Below, in pieces: positions 53,401 through 64,000 of a stretch of 64,000 nt of DNA (positions are counted from its first letter, which is position 1; every line of letters starts with the position of its first letter). Below the pieces are notes generated by a model. The model was not told the DNA's origin, did no database searches, and saw nothing but the letters and a program-made list of their open reading frames with translations. Source of the stretch: Ricordea florida (lineage: Eukaryota; Cnidaria; Anthozoa; Corallimorpharia; Ricordeidae); NCBI GenBank assembly GCA_949710005.1, contig OX453286.1:3391201-3455200 (forward strand). The letters are read 5' to 3'. The position numbers and the translations under genes were made by a program.

Positions 53401-56400
53401 ACAGGTGGGGCAGTCAACCAAGACGGCAACATCTGAAGTGCCCTCTTCGGACGTAGACCTAAGAATACGCTCAGGACGTGAGCTCTTGTCCAAATCTGTT
53501 TCTAGACTGTTGATTAGGTTACCGGAGGCCGAACCTCTACTGATCGTCCCTTCAACTGTATGCGGCAGAGCAAGAGTATCCCTATCATGAAAACTAGTTC
53601 TTCTCCTGGACGTCAAATCACTCCTGCAGTGTTCAACATGTTCTATTAAGCTGACTACCTCAAAATCCTTTCCGCAGTGCGGACAAGCCTCGATCACGTA
53701 GTCGCCGTCATCTGATGACCACTCCACGGCGGCTGCTGCTGCTACCGCGCTTTTTGTAGAACATTCCGTGACATGAAGCACAAGCTCCGAGACAGGAAGA
53801 CACTTCGAGCAGTAGGTACATCTTTCAAATGACACTTCCTTAACAAGCTTATGTTCACCTAAATGATCAAAAACACCTTTGGGTGCGGAATCCAAGATTT
53901 GGACATGCTGTTTGCCAGAATCTGACATATCAGTATTCTGTTCATTTGTATTTGATTTGGGGTTCGTTGTTGCTGGCGTGCATGTTGCTTCCACGTCAAT
54001 ACTCTTAGATACCACATCTAGTTCAATTATATTTTGATCACTAACATTTGGCAAATCATGACTTGTTGGCAAACTTGCATCTTTAATTCTGTCTTTTGCA
54101 GGGAAGCTTATTGCACGCTCAGATTCAAGGCTATCCTCCCCACTAGAAGATGCCTTACGTGGAGGTGATAACAGAGTTACATGATCTTGACTATTAACCT
54201 CCAAACTGTGCCCTTCACAAACTGCTTCATGCAAAGACAAGGTAACCAGAGGAATCCACTTTTTACAGTGTGTGCATTGACCACACTGACTCCTACACTC
54301 AACTAGGCTGCTATCGTTCTTGACAGGATGAAGTGGACGTATGTCTGGTGCTATTACAAGGGCAGGAAGCCGTCCATTAGGTTTTGAAGTTCCCGCTGAA
54401 TCCAGCGGCTGGCCTGACAAAGGTAGAGGCGGAGACGACTTTGAAGGTGACGTGAGGGTAGAAAATCCATTCTCCTCTTTATCTTGACGAAGAGCCGTTT
54501 TCGGACGTTGTACGGTGAATGAGTTCATGTTAATGTCACTTAAGACTTCATCTTTGTACTCTGGGCCACAGTGACGTTGCTTCTCATCTAGATCTTCAGT
54601 CAAACTCTGTGATTTAATAATCTCCTGATCATTTACTTCACTACTACTCACTGAACCTGTCTTAGAGTCGCTGCATATCTCAGGAGGAATATCAAATCGC
54701 ACTTTCTTGCATTCAACAGTCTTCTGAAAGCCTTCACAACTTCTTTTTAATACTGCAGAAACTGGAAGACAGTTCGCGGTCGGTTCTTTATTCTTTTCAA
54801 TCTGAATCTTTTTTTTGTATGACTCCCCAAGTTCAACCATGTATTCTGAAGACTTGCCTTCACCAGTTTCCAATTTAACTTCTTTAGTCCTTTCAAGTAT
54901 CCCTGTACCTTCCTCACTTTCAATGTAACTTAGGTTACTTTGTCCATCTGCAATTTGTTCTTCACAGCTACCATTTGCTTTCAGTTTTGTGGTTTCAATA
55001 TCACAATTTTTAGTGTTTAGGTCATGCGCCTTGTTATCATACCTTCCAGAAACCAACTTATCAGTAGACATGGCCTTTAACCTTCTGCTTTCTTTATCTG
55101 TGACATTCTCAGCATTATGTTTGCATGCAGCAATTCTTGGAAATGGTGACATATGGAACTCATAGGCAATCACTTTTGGGGTGAGGGGTGTGGCACGAGT
55201 CAGCAAGATTATGTCACCATCCTGGAGAAGAGTAAGTTTTCCATTCTCAAGTTTTTTCAATTGATCACCTTTTCTGGAAGCTAACCATGTTCCATTAGAG
55301 CTGTGGTCTGTAATGGCAACCTGGTATCCTTTGAGACTGCAACAAACACAAAACCGATATTAAATGTTTGAATTATTAAAAGTGTACACCATAAACACAT
55401 AACAAGTTTTTTTGTAACAGCTCTAACGTTTCCAACAAGGTATGTCAGATCCGCAATCAGAGGCTTGCCAAGGGGCAGTATTAAAAATGGTATATTTGGG
55501 ATCTGGGATCACAAGCTATAATTCAAAACAGAACCATTCCCAGTGGTATAATTTGTACCATAATGAATCAACACTTATGTAGGATCACAAAAAAAAACAT
55601 ATAATTTCTAGATCCCTCTTTCCCTAAGACCTACCTAATAATTATTATAAAATGGTTGAAATTTATAAATTGAATGAACGAATGAATTAATGAATGCTTT
55701 ATTGGTCCCTTTCAATGATTTCTAATAGCAGTATAATTTACTAGCATACTTATGAGCAGAAGCTCTCAACAAACCCTACTGGTCATAAAATGAGAGGCCT
55801 TCTTACATGAATTCCCTAATTGACTAACTCATTGGATATTCCATTTAACTATGCAATACACTGTTTTCTGTGCTATACCTGTTGGCATTTCTCAGAATTT
55901 CTTCACATTATCAGGGTTGTATAAGAGCCGGCAGCCGGCGAAGTTCGCCGGCTTCTCTGTCAGGTTTTGCCGGCTACTTTCATTGCTTGAAGAGTCAAGA
56001 TATGTCGAGGAGATGATGTTTATCAGGTCTAAACTACCTAGGCTCAATAAAAATAAAAATTTGCAGTGCCTATCCTTTCTGAAAACATATAAAAGACTTC
56101 TGACTCAAGGGCAGTTTAAAGACGTTATGGCTGAGACTGTTGTTTTGAACAAATCTTGCTGCGGGGTGGGAAAGTACGAACAATGAGATTTGTTGTCCGC
56201 GACATTGGATTTCGCTACATGAATGCATAATTAGTGCAAGCAGGAACCTGGGAAAGAGTACTCTTCGTGTGTGACTCTCAGCACGAAATTGCGAAAATGA
56301 CCGACCAGCGAGGTCAAAAACGAAAGCAATCAACCTTGGGTCTTTTTTGCCAAGGAAAACGAAAACCAAAAGAGACAACTTTAAGTAAAGATATGTACCC

Positions 56401-56734
56401 ACCTTCGAAAAAATGTCCAAGAAAATAAATATTAATTCGCCAGCAAATCGACCAAAAAGGTACAAAAAATATCATTCCACTTTTTGTTTATACTGTTTTA
56501 TTATTGAAATGTCACTTCGTCTTTCTTTGAGTAACATGGTTTTCACAGTATAACTGCAGCTTAATTCACCCCTCTAATGTCTGAATTTCAGGGCCCAAAA
56601 TGCCGGTAAATGCGTTTTCCAGCGTTCAGTTTTCCAAAATTTTCCGGGGGAGCATGCCCCCGGAACCCCCTAGAAACAATGGGCTTTATCGTAGGGATCA
56701 TTCGGACCCACAACCGTCTACTTTTCAAAAAACA

Positions 56735-56765
<31 letters not shown>

Positions 56766-57648
56766 ATTATCAAATGTAGCTTGACTGAAAAAGTGGCATA
56801 TTTAGATGTTACTGAATCTAATGGCTACATTTTCATATTCTCCCCTGACATTCTTTAAATATGGTATTGTGTACTATAAAGCGGTCCATCGGAACAAACA
56901 ACCAAGATGTGTTTGCGCAGCTCTACAAGTCACTAGTCAGACCCATACTTCAGTATGCGGCTCCCATTTGGAGCCCATACTTGATTAAGGTACTTTTTTG
57001 AGAGCTAACCATGATAATAAACTTTACATCAGAAGCCAGGTTGTAGTTGTGAAAAATATTCTTTTTTTATTTGCATTGTAAGGAAATGGAAGGATATGCC
57101 AAGATATATTGTACATGCCGAATCATCTATTTTAAGAGTAAACTTAAAATTATTTGAATAATTATTTAATTAGTAGCCATCAAGTTATCGAAATTTTTAA
57201 CATTTTGCAACTTTTTAGTTATGGAAATCGTTTTTATACAGGGTTAACCTCACGATATCCCTTTTCAGGAAGTTTTTGTATTAGTGTTTTAGCCTCCTGA
57301 ATAAAAGTTATGTTATGTTTATATGCATGCTGTAGTCGTACTGTTTCGTTCTATCCTTAACAATTCAACTATAGCATGCATAATGAAGTATGGGGTGATA
57401 CGGAAATCTAGCCCGTCTAGAGAGCTCCTTGTTAAAATGTTTCACAATGTCGAATCAGCAAAATTCGTACATATAGACATGTACATGGAAATACCGGTAT
57501 ATTGTCCTTACCTCGAATTTCTTATCACGTTCAAACTACAGTGAACCTTGCTCACATGACTGTCATCCAAAATAACGTTACAGTAAGGAGATCGGCCAAT
57601 CTTAAAAGAGCCTTTGACTCCAATTTCTACATCAAAAGCTTCTTGCAT
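47406..57648 (-). CDS. FHA - seven UBZ4-like zinc fingers - DUF3626-like protein, complete, 11 exons
   Basis: Exons in transcript order: 57648-57512, 55336-52984, 52649-52539, 52187-52005, 51383-51229, 50502-50346, 49992-49920, 49435-49380, 49305-49180, 48462-48397, 47615-47406. Phases all join: 3627 nt, 1208 aa. Residues about 1-95 form an FHA domain (GRSPYCNVIL, VSKVHC, DHSSNGTW), a phosphothreonine reader. Seven CX2CX11HX3C modules follow, near residues 404, 553, 595, 688, 801, 838 and 888, the pattern of RAD18-type UBZ4 ubiquitin binders, embedded in a Ser/Glu-rich linker. The C-terminus carries DTHYRNRFETGTSGG, SERVKYGVLN, VRLRTTF and VQIHGPVSL, which I recall from DUF3626 proteins. A nuclear, DNA-damage-type role is an inference. 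The first ATG before the FHA domain was chosen; an in-frame stop precedes it. Confidence 0.9.
48555..49006. mobile_element. TIR element H, copy 2 (uninterrupted)
   Basis: gcggagcttcac and gtgaagagctccgc are the ends. It matches the outer parts of 15878-17575. It holds an open frame (from 48649) partly shared with copy 1, but the copies differ by a frameshift pair, so coding is doubtful. FHA gene intron. Confidence 0.75.
49037..49160. mobile_element. MITE family C, copy 4
   Basis: ctcccctaacccaacaagtt and ggtttaggggaggggtaggt in inverted order, ending about 20 bp below the FHA exon at 49180-49305. Confidence 0.7.
49510..49660 (-). repeat. Isolated units of the 106-bp repeat
   Basis: Holds aaacagtaccacagtacagt twice, 106 bp apart, with tgatccacagatgaaaaagt between. 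Same family as 24360-24975 but in another gene about 25 kb away. Confidence 0.85.
50540..50930. repeat. SINE-like interspersed repeat
   Basis: Contains gatgtcagtctatcacaggg followed by ttacccc, and on the minus strand a B-box-like gtggggttcaaaacc at about 50856-50870. The tRNA-like head would lie at the right end. FHA gene intron. Confidence 0.4.
55912..56765. mobile_element. hAT5-like non-autonomous element, 854 bp, TSD attat
   Basis: CAGGGTT... and ...AACCCTG ends with attat on both sides (55907-55911 and 56766-56770). Sub-terminal gccggc/ccggct words occur near both ends. It lies in the first intron of the FHA gene. Size, termini and TSD length match the element at 6778-7624. Confidence 0.75.
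56298..56428 (+). pseudogene. hAT transposase N-terminal remnant
   Basis: The frame reads MTDQRGQKRKQSTLGLFCQG and continues KRKPKETTLSK to a stop at 56426. The basic 'KRKQ.TL..FF' opening is typical of hAT-type transposase N-termini. Only about 43 codons remain, without zinc finger or catalytic region. Confidence 0.45.
57325..57392. repeat. Partial MITE family A copy
   Basis: atgcatgctgtagtcgtact and gcatgcataatgaagtat are the inner arms of family A; the outer tips are lost. It lies about 120 bp from FHA exon 1. Confidence 0.5.
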
Positions 57649-58036
57649 TTTGCAGAACTTCGGTTTTCTTATTTCGCTTAGCGCCCGCTATCACCATGTT
57701 CAGCACAAGTACCATGAAAACAATATTATGTCGTATAAGTCTAATTTACACTCTGCGCTTACAAATGTTACCATGGCAATAAGCACCCAACGACCATTTA
57801 GAATTACAGAGGTAACTTTGATATCAAGGAAATATAAAGCAGTCAAACCAGCGTGTGGCTTGTGAAGAAGTCTTCTTACTCGCGGCGGAAGGAATCGGAA
57901 CAAACCAGTGCTTAGGAAGATGGAAATTTTACAATCTATCGTACCAAGTAATTTCGTTGAGAGAGATTTGCTATAACCAACGGTTTGTATCTGAAGGTTG
58001 TTGTATCTTTGACGGATCTGCGAAGATAACTCCAAC
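57649..58036. promoter_or_regulatory. Putative bidirectional promoter (FHA gene / WD40 gene)
   Basis: The FHA gene starts at 57648 on minus and the WD40 gene at 58037 on plus, so only 388 bp separate two divergent start codons. Both 5' UTRs and the promoter must fit here unless upstream noncoding exons exist. No TATA box is obvious. ttctcg/cgcgg-type GC words around 57885 are the only GC-rich spot. Confidence 0.6.
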
Positions 58037-61000
58037 ATGACTAGCAAACTTATGGAAATGATCGAAAAACGAACCAAACGACCAGCTCCAGATGACTTAA
58101 ATGTTAGCTCACACTGGAAGCTGATCAAAAATGTTATCAAACAAGACTCTATAGCGCAGGATCCGAAGAAACTCGATCAAAAACAGGATCAAGTTGTTGG
58201 ACATGGCGTTCATCATGTCAAGTCCTTGAAATCAGAACAACAAGAAATAAACTACGTGACCTTCAATTCCTTCAACGATAGCTTTGTCTGCATTGATTCG
58301 GTTGGAAAGGCGTTTGTGTTTCTATCAACTGGTGACAGAGAGGAACTGAATACCGCGGGTCTTCTTGACCCCATTTGTGGGATAATTTTCGCCAAGAAAA
58401 CGCGGCAATATGTTACTTGGGGATTAGATGACAAAATAAGAGTAAGATTATAAGTAGTTATTTTGTATACGTTTATATTATGGATATATTTTTTTCTCTG
58501 GGTGGACAGTTATAGACCAATACCAATTGTCCGTCTCAAAGAAAGTCCATACAGTGACAATTTTAGGTGACAGTGACTAAGGGTGACTCTGGTAGGTGTC
58601 CATCTTTAAAGAGGTGTCCTACAAGAGAGTCCAGTTACCGTAAAATAGCTCAAGTATATAATTTGCAAAAGCAGCATAAGTTACGAGGACCTTACATGCA
58701 CATTAATTCTATGTGGCCGATGTGCAGAAGTCTTATTTTCTTACTGACACGGTGAGGTTAAGTAGGACGTTTGTAGCGGGCTATACATTTTTGGTATTGT
58801 GGGGATAGTTTCTAAAGAAACTGGTGCTGCGTCGTTGGGAAATTGAAACACAAGAAATTGGATAAATCAAACGAGTTGATTAAGTAAGTTATACCACCGT
58901 AAGGTGAATGGGAGGTGCTGACGTTTCGAGCGTTAGCCCTTCGTCGGAGCAAATGAGAGGATGGTACCCATTGTCAAATCTTTACCATCCTACATTAAAG
59001 ACACCAACCACGCACTAAAAATCTTCCGCGACTTCAACTTCTCCGGCGAAAACAAGTTTATTTTCACCATGGACATCACTTCTCTATACACTGTGATACC
59101 GAACAACGAAGGACTTCTAGCACTCAAATTTTATTTCAACCAGCGCTCTACTAAAGAGCCCAGTTCAGAAACATTACTTCGCCTTGCCGAACTAGTTCTA
59201 ACTCTCAACTGTTTCTCATTCTCCAACAACTACTACCAACAAATTAATGGTGTCGCTATGGGCACTAAAATGGGACCTAGCTATGCCAATCTCTTCGTAG
59301 GCTATGTTGAAAACCAATTTTTCAGCCAATACAACGGACCTAAACCTAAACTATATCGCCGCTACATTGACGACTGCGTTGGCGCAACTTCATCCACCAG
59401 GGAAGAACTTGAGCATTTTATTAACTCTGTCAATTCGTTCCACCCAGCATTAAAATATACTTGGCAAATTTCAGAAACCTCAATAGCTTTTCTCGATATC
59501 AACGTTTCAATTCACAACAACGGCCTATCAACTAGTGTGTACTACAAACCTACAGACTCTCATAGTTATTTGTTGCACTCGTCTTCTCACCCCAGTCATG
59601 TTAAAAATTCTATTCCATATTCTCAATTCCTCAGACTTCTACGTTTATGTAGTGATGAGTTGGACTTTTCCAGCAAATCAGAAGAAATGCTCCAGTTCTT
59701 CAAGAACTGTGGCTACCCTGACTCAGTTGTGAAGACAGCTCAACAACGCGCCCAAACAACTGACCAACACTCAGCACCACAAACGTTACAAAAGGAAGAG
59801 AACCAGAGAATACCGTTCACACTCACTTTTCACCCACTCAACCTACCTGTTAAGAACATCATTCTGAAGAACTTCAAGTTACTTCAGAATGACAATGAAA
59901 CAGGCAGCATCTTCTCACTACCACCACTCATCTCATTTAAACGTAACAAAAACGTAAGCGATTTTTTAGTTAGAAGTACACTAAAATCAGACGAATCACC
60001 TGGCACATTCAACTGCACACGAAAAAGATGCAAAACTTGCCCTTTCATCAATAACACAGACAAAATAGCAGGACCTAAACGATCGTTTAAAATCACCGAC
60101 CGTTTCACATGCATTTCTGCCAATGTTATCTATTGCATAAAATGCACCTTATGCAAGAAGATATACATCGGCGAGACCAGAAGGAGATTAGGTGACCGTT
60201 TCCGCGAACATCTGCATGACGTCGAACGAAATGACAAAGATGCATCTAAACCTGTAGCGCGACACTTTAATCTACCTAACCACTCAACTCACAACATGGC
60301 AGTATGTGGACTTTCCATGCATCAGGGCAACACGGAAAGCCGTAAAAACCTAGAACAGAAGTTTATTTTCCAACTCGGTTCTCTTAATCCCCACGGTATC
60401 AACGAACGTTTCTCATTCATTTAATCATTCATCTAATTTATTCACTTCCATTCACACATTGCTATGGTTCCACCAATTAGCATGGCTCCAAACTTCTCTA
60501 TATAAATTGTACGTAACCCACAATCCTCTCATTCGCTCCGACGAAAGGCTAACGCTCGAAACGTCAGCACCTCCCATTCACCTTACGGTGGTATAACTTA
60601 CTTAATCAACTCGTTTGATTTATCCAATTTCTTGTATACATTTTTGGGATTGCCAGTGCATAGACAGCTGGTTGTGGCTTTTATTACAAGTTTAAAACTT
60701 GGTTGAATTTAACGGTAGTTCAAAACAATTGGTATTTAACCCTTTAAGCCCCAATAGTGCATGTGTTTATAGATTCTACTCTGGCTAACGTCAGACGATT
60801 TTACATGTACTTGTCACAGGGAGACCCCTTGGGGCTTAAAGGGTTAAATGTAAGTTTCTATCATTGATAACTAATGCTTTTAGTTTACTTCTTTGGTGAC
60901 TACATGTAGATTTAATTGTTTATTTAATAACTTTAAGTATAATTATGATTGTCTTCTCAGTTGGTGTCTGATGGGCTTAAAGTAATAAGCGTTGCAAGCT

Positions 61001-63785
61001 CAGGCAGAATATTCAGGTAAATTATTGTTTTTCTCAAATTTAAACTTGTACAAATTTAAACTTGTATATAATAATTGTAGTAAGTTAAGAATGTGTTAAT
61101 TAATTTTGTCATTTTTGCTTTTCACAATTAGTGGGGTGTACAACGAATCCAAAAATGAACTTGTGACAGGAGGAGTTGCAAATGTGACAGTAAGCATTAT
61201 GCGCTTTCTGCTTATAGTGTATTAAAACTTAAAATATTTGGATATTGAAGTACTAAAAATGTCTCTACCTTTTTCTCTGGGCTTACATGTAGCTTATATC
61301 AGCCCCTAATAACTTCCTCCTTTGTAGTACAGAATTATCCTATTACATGTTTGACTAGTAAATTCAAGGTTGCATGTTTATTGTAAGTACATGTACTTCA
61401 ATGCCCTTCTTTTTCTGTGGTTATGTCAATGCTTTGAATTCACAATAAACAACTACAGTACCGGACAGAAGTAACCTAACAGAGACAGAGTTCCCTTAGC
61501 GTTCCCTAAGCATTCCCTTAGCGTTCCAATTAGCGTTCCTTAAGGGTCCAGTAATGCGTTCCCTGTTAGGTTACTTCTGTCCGGTACTGTAGTTCTTTTT
61601 AAAGGCATTTAGAGTCAACTCAAAATTAATACTGCCATTTAGTGTTGAAGTCTGAGTGAAAATTTGCATATTGATTTGCAATTAGTCTTTGGATTCTTTT
61701 CTCCTATCCAATTTTATATTTTCTAAAATGATTGTACATCCACAAGACATCCACATGCAAACTAACTCGTATCCATTTTTTCAGTGTTGGACCTTTAGAT
61801 ACGGATCAAAGTTTTTGTTGCAGAGAAAAGTTCTGTCAGTAAGTCTGTGGATCAAATTTCCCATTGAACTTTTGTCATGCATAAATCTCATATTTGATTT
61901 TTTGCAACAATAGTTGTAACATACTAATTCCCTATGTATATCCTCGATGTCAGGGCAAGTGTCCTCTGAAATAAGCTCCCTCCTTTTAGTCACAAAATTA
62001 ATAAGTGTCTCATGGCCTTTAATTAAGGAAATTTGATGAGACTTTCCATTACTTCACAACATCTTATGAGAGCAATACATATATTTATGATAAGTTTTCT
62101 GGGACATTATTTAATGTTTTTTTTCCCTATAGGATGGCTTACCAAAGTCAAGTACTATTTCATTGTTGTGTTTGGAGGACACTCCAAGCAGATCACAGAG
62201 GTGCTTTGCAGTATACAACAGCAATGTTATTATCTACAATCTTCTTAATGGCAACTGTGTTGGACATCTGAAAGAGCTGCATCCTAGAGAGATAACAGCT
62301 GTACTGTTCTTCAATCCTCTAAAGGTATCTATTTATATTGTTTTCACACTATTCAGTTAACTTTGTTACAGTGTTTGGACTGTACATGTAGAAGGTCCTG
62401 AAGGTGAGAAATGAGAATTAGGATTGCCTGGGTTTTGCCTTGGGAAAATGGGATTTAAGTCACTGGGAATGGGAATTCAGTGGTAATGGGATTTGAGCAC
62501 TAGGGAGTGGGATTTCCAAAAAAAAAAATGGGCGGGGAAATGGGATTGGCACCCCTCCCTCCATGTAAGCACACAACACAATTGGACTGCTCTGGAAAAA
62601 ACCTGAAACCTAACTTTTAGGTCAATGTTTAAATGTAATAAGGGTAAGTTGAAGCCACACATATGCGCACTGAGGCAACAGTGGCAGAAGGGATTAAACC
62701 TTGTTGCTACCAAAAAAAAGATGAAAAAATTGAGCTCAAAAGCCAGCAGCCATGGACAGCTGTTTTGGCCTTGTTAGGCCTCATCAGCATGGCACAGCTA
62801 GCAGATGAGCTCTGGATTCCCACATTAAGAATGTCAAGCTGATGAAAAATGGTAGGGTTGTGGGATGTGGCTTGAAATGACAATGTCAAAATGTAATAAG
62901 GGTATGTTGAAGCCACACATATGCACCCTGAGGTTTCCCTTTTTAACTTGTTCATGCACACTTGCTCAGGAATGAGTTTTTGCTTAGTATACAGTTCAAC
63001 TTTAAAACAGAAATTTGCACAAGTAATCCCTTGAGGATTATCACACCCAACCACATCACGCCATCTAGGAATATCACATGTGACAAATTTTGTAGGAAAG
63101 GAAAGATCTTCTTTACACAGAGTGGGACTCAAAGCCACAAGCTTTCCACGTGCTAGCAAAGTACCCACAAAGTTTGGACGTACTTCGTAATGCTGATGTT
63201 GGGTGACAATGGTCGCAGTCAAAAACCTTAACTGTATCTTAGATCAAATTTAATTTGAATTCTTAAAAGTGCAGTAGTCTACATTTGATGAATTTCTAGT
63301 GGTCAGTTCAGTGATACATAATATAAAGGATGTACATGTGTGAATGCACAAAGCAAAAATCCCTGTTAAACTCCACTTAATATTGTAGTAACTTGTAGTA
63401 ACATCTCATGTCCACTTTTTCAAAAATGGTTCTCATATTTTTGACATGATCTTTTCTCTTAGTACCTTGTCACGGCTGCCAAAGATGGTTCCATCAAAGT
63501 ATGGGACGACAAAGGAAATATTAAGATCATTTTTGTTGGCCACGTCAAATCAGTGAACACTCTAGCAGTTTATCCCTTTGGTCCATGCATCATGTCTGGT
63601 TCCAGCGATCTTACTATAAGAGTATGGAGTTTGGACACTGCAGATGAAGTGGACAGAATAAACACACATGAAGCTGTGTTGGGTCTCGGTACAGTTGTTG
63701 GCAGGAATGATTTGTATTCATTTGGCAGTCAGTCTATTGAGCTTTGGAAGCTTGAGCATATTCATAGCGTATTTGCAACCATTGG
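58037..63785 (+). CDS. WD40-repeat protein (WDR87/WDR97-like), 5' part
   Basis: Exons: 58037-58441, 60961-61016, 61132-61189, 61785-61838, 62133-62324, 63463-63785 (donor gg|gtatgt; gene continues off the window). Phases join and give about 362 residues. The start MTSKLMEMIEKRTKRP is followed by beta-propeller blades: YVTFNSFNDSFVCID, YVTWGLDDKIR, VIIYNLLNGNCVGHL, YLVTAAKDGSIKVWDD, GHVKSVNTLAVYPFG and IMSGSSDLTIRVWSLD. It resembles the large WDR87/WDR97-type proteins in order and spacing, but the name is tentative. The first intron (2.5 kb) contains a PLE; others contain small TIR elements. Divergent partner: the FHA gene. Confidence 0.88.
58808..60650 (+). mobile_element. Penelope-like element flanked by inverted terminal repeats
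   Basis: Left arm about 58850-58958 and right arm 60525-60636 are inverted repeats with only a few mismatches (gaaattggataaatcaaacg, then gtgctgacgtttcgagcg). They bracket the ORF at 58961-60424. Each arm carries a hammerhead-like tract on the strand reading gacgaa.ggctaacgctcga then aacgtcagc, but with CCGACGA instead of CTGACGA in the core. An inverted extra copy of the terminal repeat is a known PLE insertion structure. It lies in intron 1 of the WD40 gene, in the same direction. Confidence 0.8.
58961..60424 (+). CDS. PLE reverse transcriptase with GIY-YIG endonuclease, 5'-truncated
   Basis: 487 codons. RT motif A is FTMDITSLYT (about residues 35-44), motif B GVAMGTKMGPSYANLF (96-111), motif C RRYIDD (about 133-138) with both aspartates, then AFLDINVSI. 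The C-terminal part has CIKCTLCKKIYIGETRRRLG, the GIY-YIG nuclease core with its Arg and His downstream (FREHL). The finger region before motif A is much shorter than in full PLEs, and the ATG lies two bases after the left terminal repeat, so the ORF is truncated at the 5' end although its remaining frame is fully open. Absence of stops suggests a fairly recent insertion. Confidence 0.9.
   Translation: MVPIVKSLPSYIKDTNHALKIFRDFNFSGENKFIFTMDITSLYTVIPNNEGLLALKFYFNQRSTKEPSSETLLRLAELVLTLNCFSFSNNYYQQINGVAMGTKMGPSYANLFVGYVENQFFSQYNGPKPKLYRRYIDDCVGATSSTREELEHFINSVNSFHPALKYTWQISETSIAFLDINVSIHNNGLSTSVYYKPTDSHSYLLHSSSHPSHVKNSIPYSQFLRLLRLCSDELDFSSKSEEMLQFFKNCGYPDSVVKTAQQRAQTTDQHSAPQTLQKEENQRIPFTLTFHPLNLPVKNIILKNFKLLQNDNETGSIFSLPPLISFKRNKNVSDFLVRSTLKSDESPGTFNCTRKRCKTCPFINNTDKIAGPKRSFKITDRFTCISANVIYCIKCTLCKKIYIGETRRRLGDRFREHLHDVERNDKDASKPVARHFNLPNHSTHNMAVCGLSMHQGNTESRKNLEQKFIFQLGSLNPHGINERFSFI
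60740..60843. mobile_element. 104-bp MITE with TTAA TSD (piggyBac-like)
   Basis: Ends ccctttaagccccaa and ttggggcttaaaggg are perfect 15-bp TIRs, with ttaa on both sides (60736-60739 and 60844-60847). CCC...GGG termini at TTAA are the piggyBac signature. WD40 intron 1. Confidence 0.8.
61451..61594. mobile_element. MITE (tacagtaccggacagaagta), Tc1/mariner-like
   Basis: Perfect arms of about 31 bp, aactacagtaccggacagaa... and complement, flank repeated 'cccttagcgttcc' words. A TA at the tip fits a Tc1/mariner target. WD40 intron 3. Confidence 0.75.
62633..62935. repeat. Direct-repeat-bounded block in a WD40 intron
   Basis: The phrase atgtaataagggta.gttgaa continuing with gccacacatatgc occurs at 62633-62671 and again at 62885-62922. 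The intervening sequence has gttttggccttgttaggcct. The minus-strand 171-codon frame across it is not recognisable. Confidence 0.45.
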
Positions 63786-64000
63786 GTATGTTTGTGTAGT
63801 TGTAGATGTGTTTGTAGCAATCATTACAATAACAATACAGGAACTCTGTGTGCCCTTCTGGGGCTCAAGAAGACTGCAGTATAAGACTTGGACTAATGTT
63901 GTAATACCGCTCTAACTCCAACCCCCTCTTCCATCTCTCCGCCTGCCACACCCATCAAGTTATTGGCCAATAGTGTACTAATTAACAATTACATTATGAG

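Noticed and set aside
62707-63222. 171-codon ORF on the minus strand
   Set aside because: It crosses a direct-repeat-bounded block in an intron of the WD40 gene; no domain, no splice context, and composition typical of noncoding DNA.

Overview
The window is animal nuclear DNA: AT-rich, with genes split into many short GT-AG exons and introns packed with short terminal-inverted-repeat (TIR) elements, microsatellites, tRNA-derived SINEs and Penelope-like retroelement (PLE) debris. The protein families and the repeat mix suggest a cnidarian, most likely a stony coral. That is an inference; no species is claimed. I rebuilt exons by hand from splice sites, reading-frame phase and family motifs. 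The reading frame is maintained across the assigned exons of the five main genes; the unresolved ends are stated.

Layout. (1) 421-529 (+): last exon of an alanine aminotransferase (ALT) gene cut by the left edge. (2) 5721-19887 (+): a complete 12-exon ALT gene, 488 aa, in tandem with the first. (3) 21689-27302 (-): 3' part of a TLDc-domain gene of OXR1/NCOA7 type. (4) 29879-40076 (-): a complete 9-exon major-facilitator transporter of SLC22/SVOP type, 538 aa. (5) 41350-44225 (+) and 45950-46073 (-): exon-like pieces I could not identify. (6) 47406-57648 (-): an 11-exon gene for a 1208-aa protein with an N-terminal FHA domain, seven near-identical CX2CX11HX3C (UBZ4-like) zinc fingers and a C-terminal domain that resembles DUF3626. 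(7) 58037 to beyond the right edge (+): a WD40-repeat gene, head to head with (6) across 388 bp, so the two probably share a promoter. A PLE with reverse transcriptase and GIY-YIG domains lies in its first intron.

Mobile DNA. At least four loci carry hammerhead-ribozyme-like motifs of the PLE type; two of these are palindromes with a near-canonical motif on each strand. A 1334-bp TIR element with a perfect 9-bp target duplication carries a PLE reverse-transcriptase piece beside a RecQ-like helicase piece. Two elements of about 850 bp have CAGGG...CCCTG ends and 5-bp duplications (hAT5-like). Several MITE families recur two to four times, and a strict 106-bp tandem repeat occurs in one array with related units at two other places. 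Most likely novelties: the FHA-UBZ-DUF3626 protein and the ribozyme-bearing palindromes.
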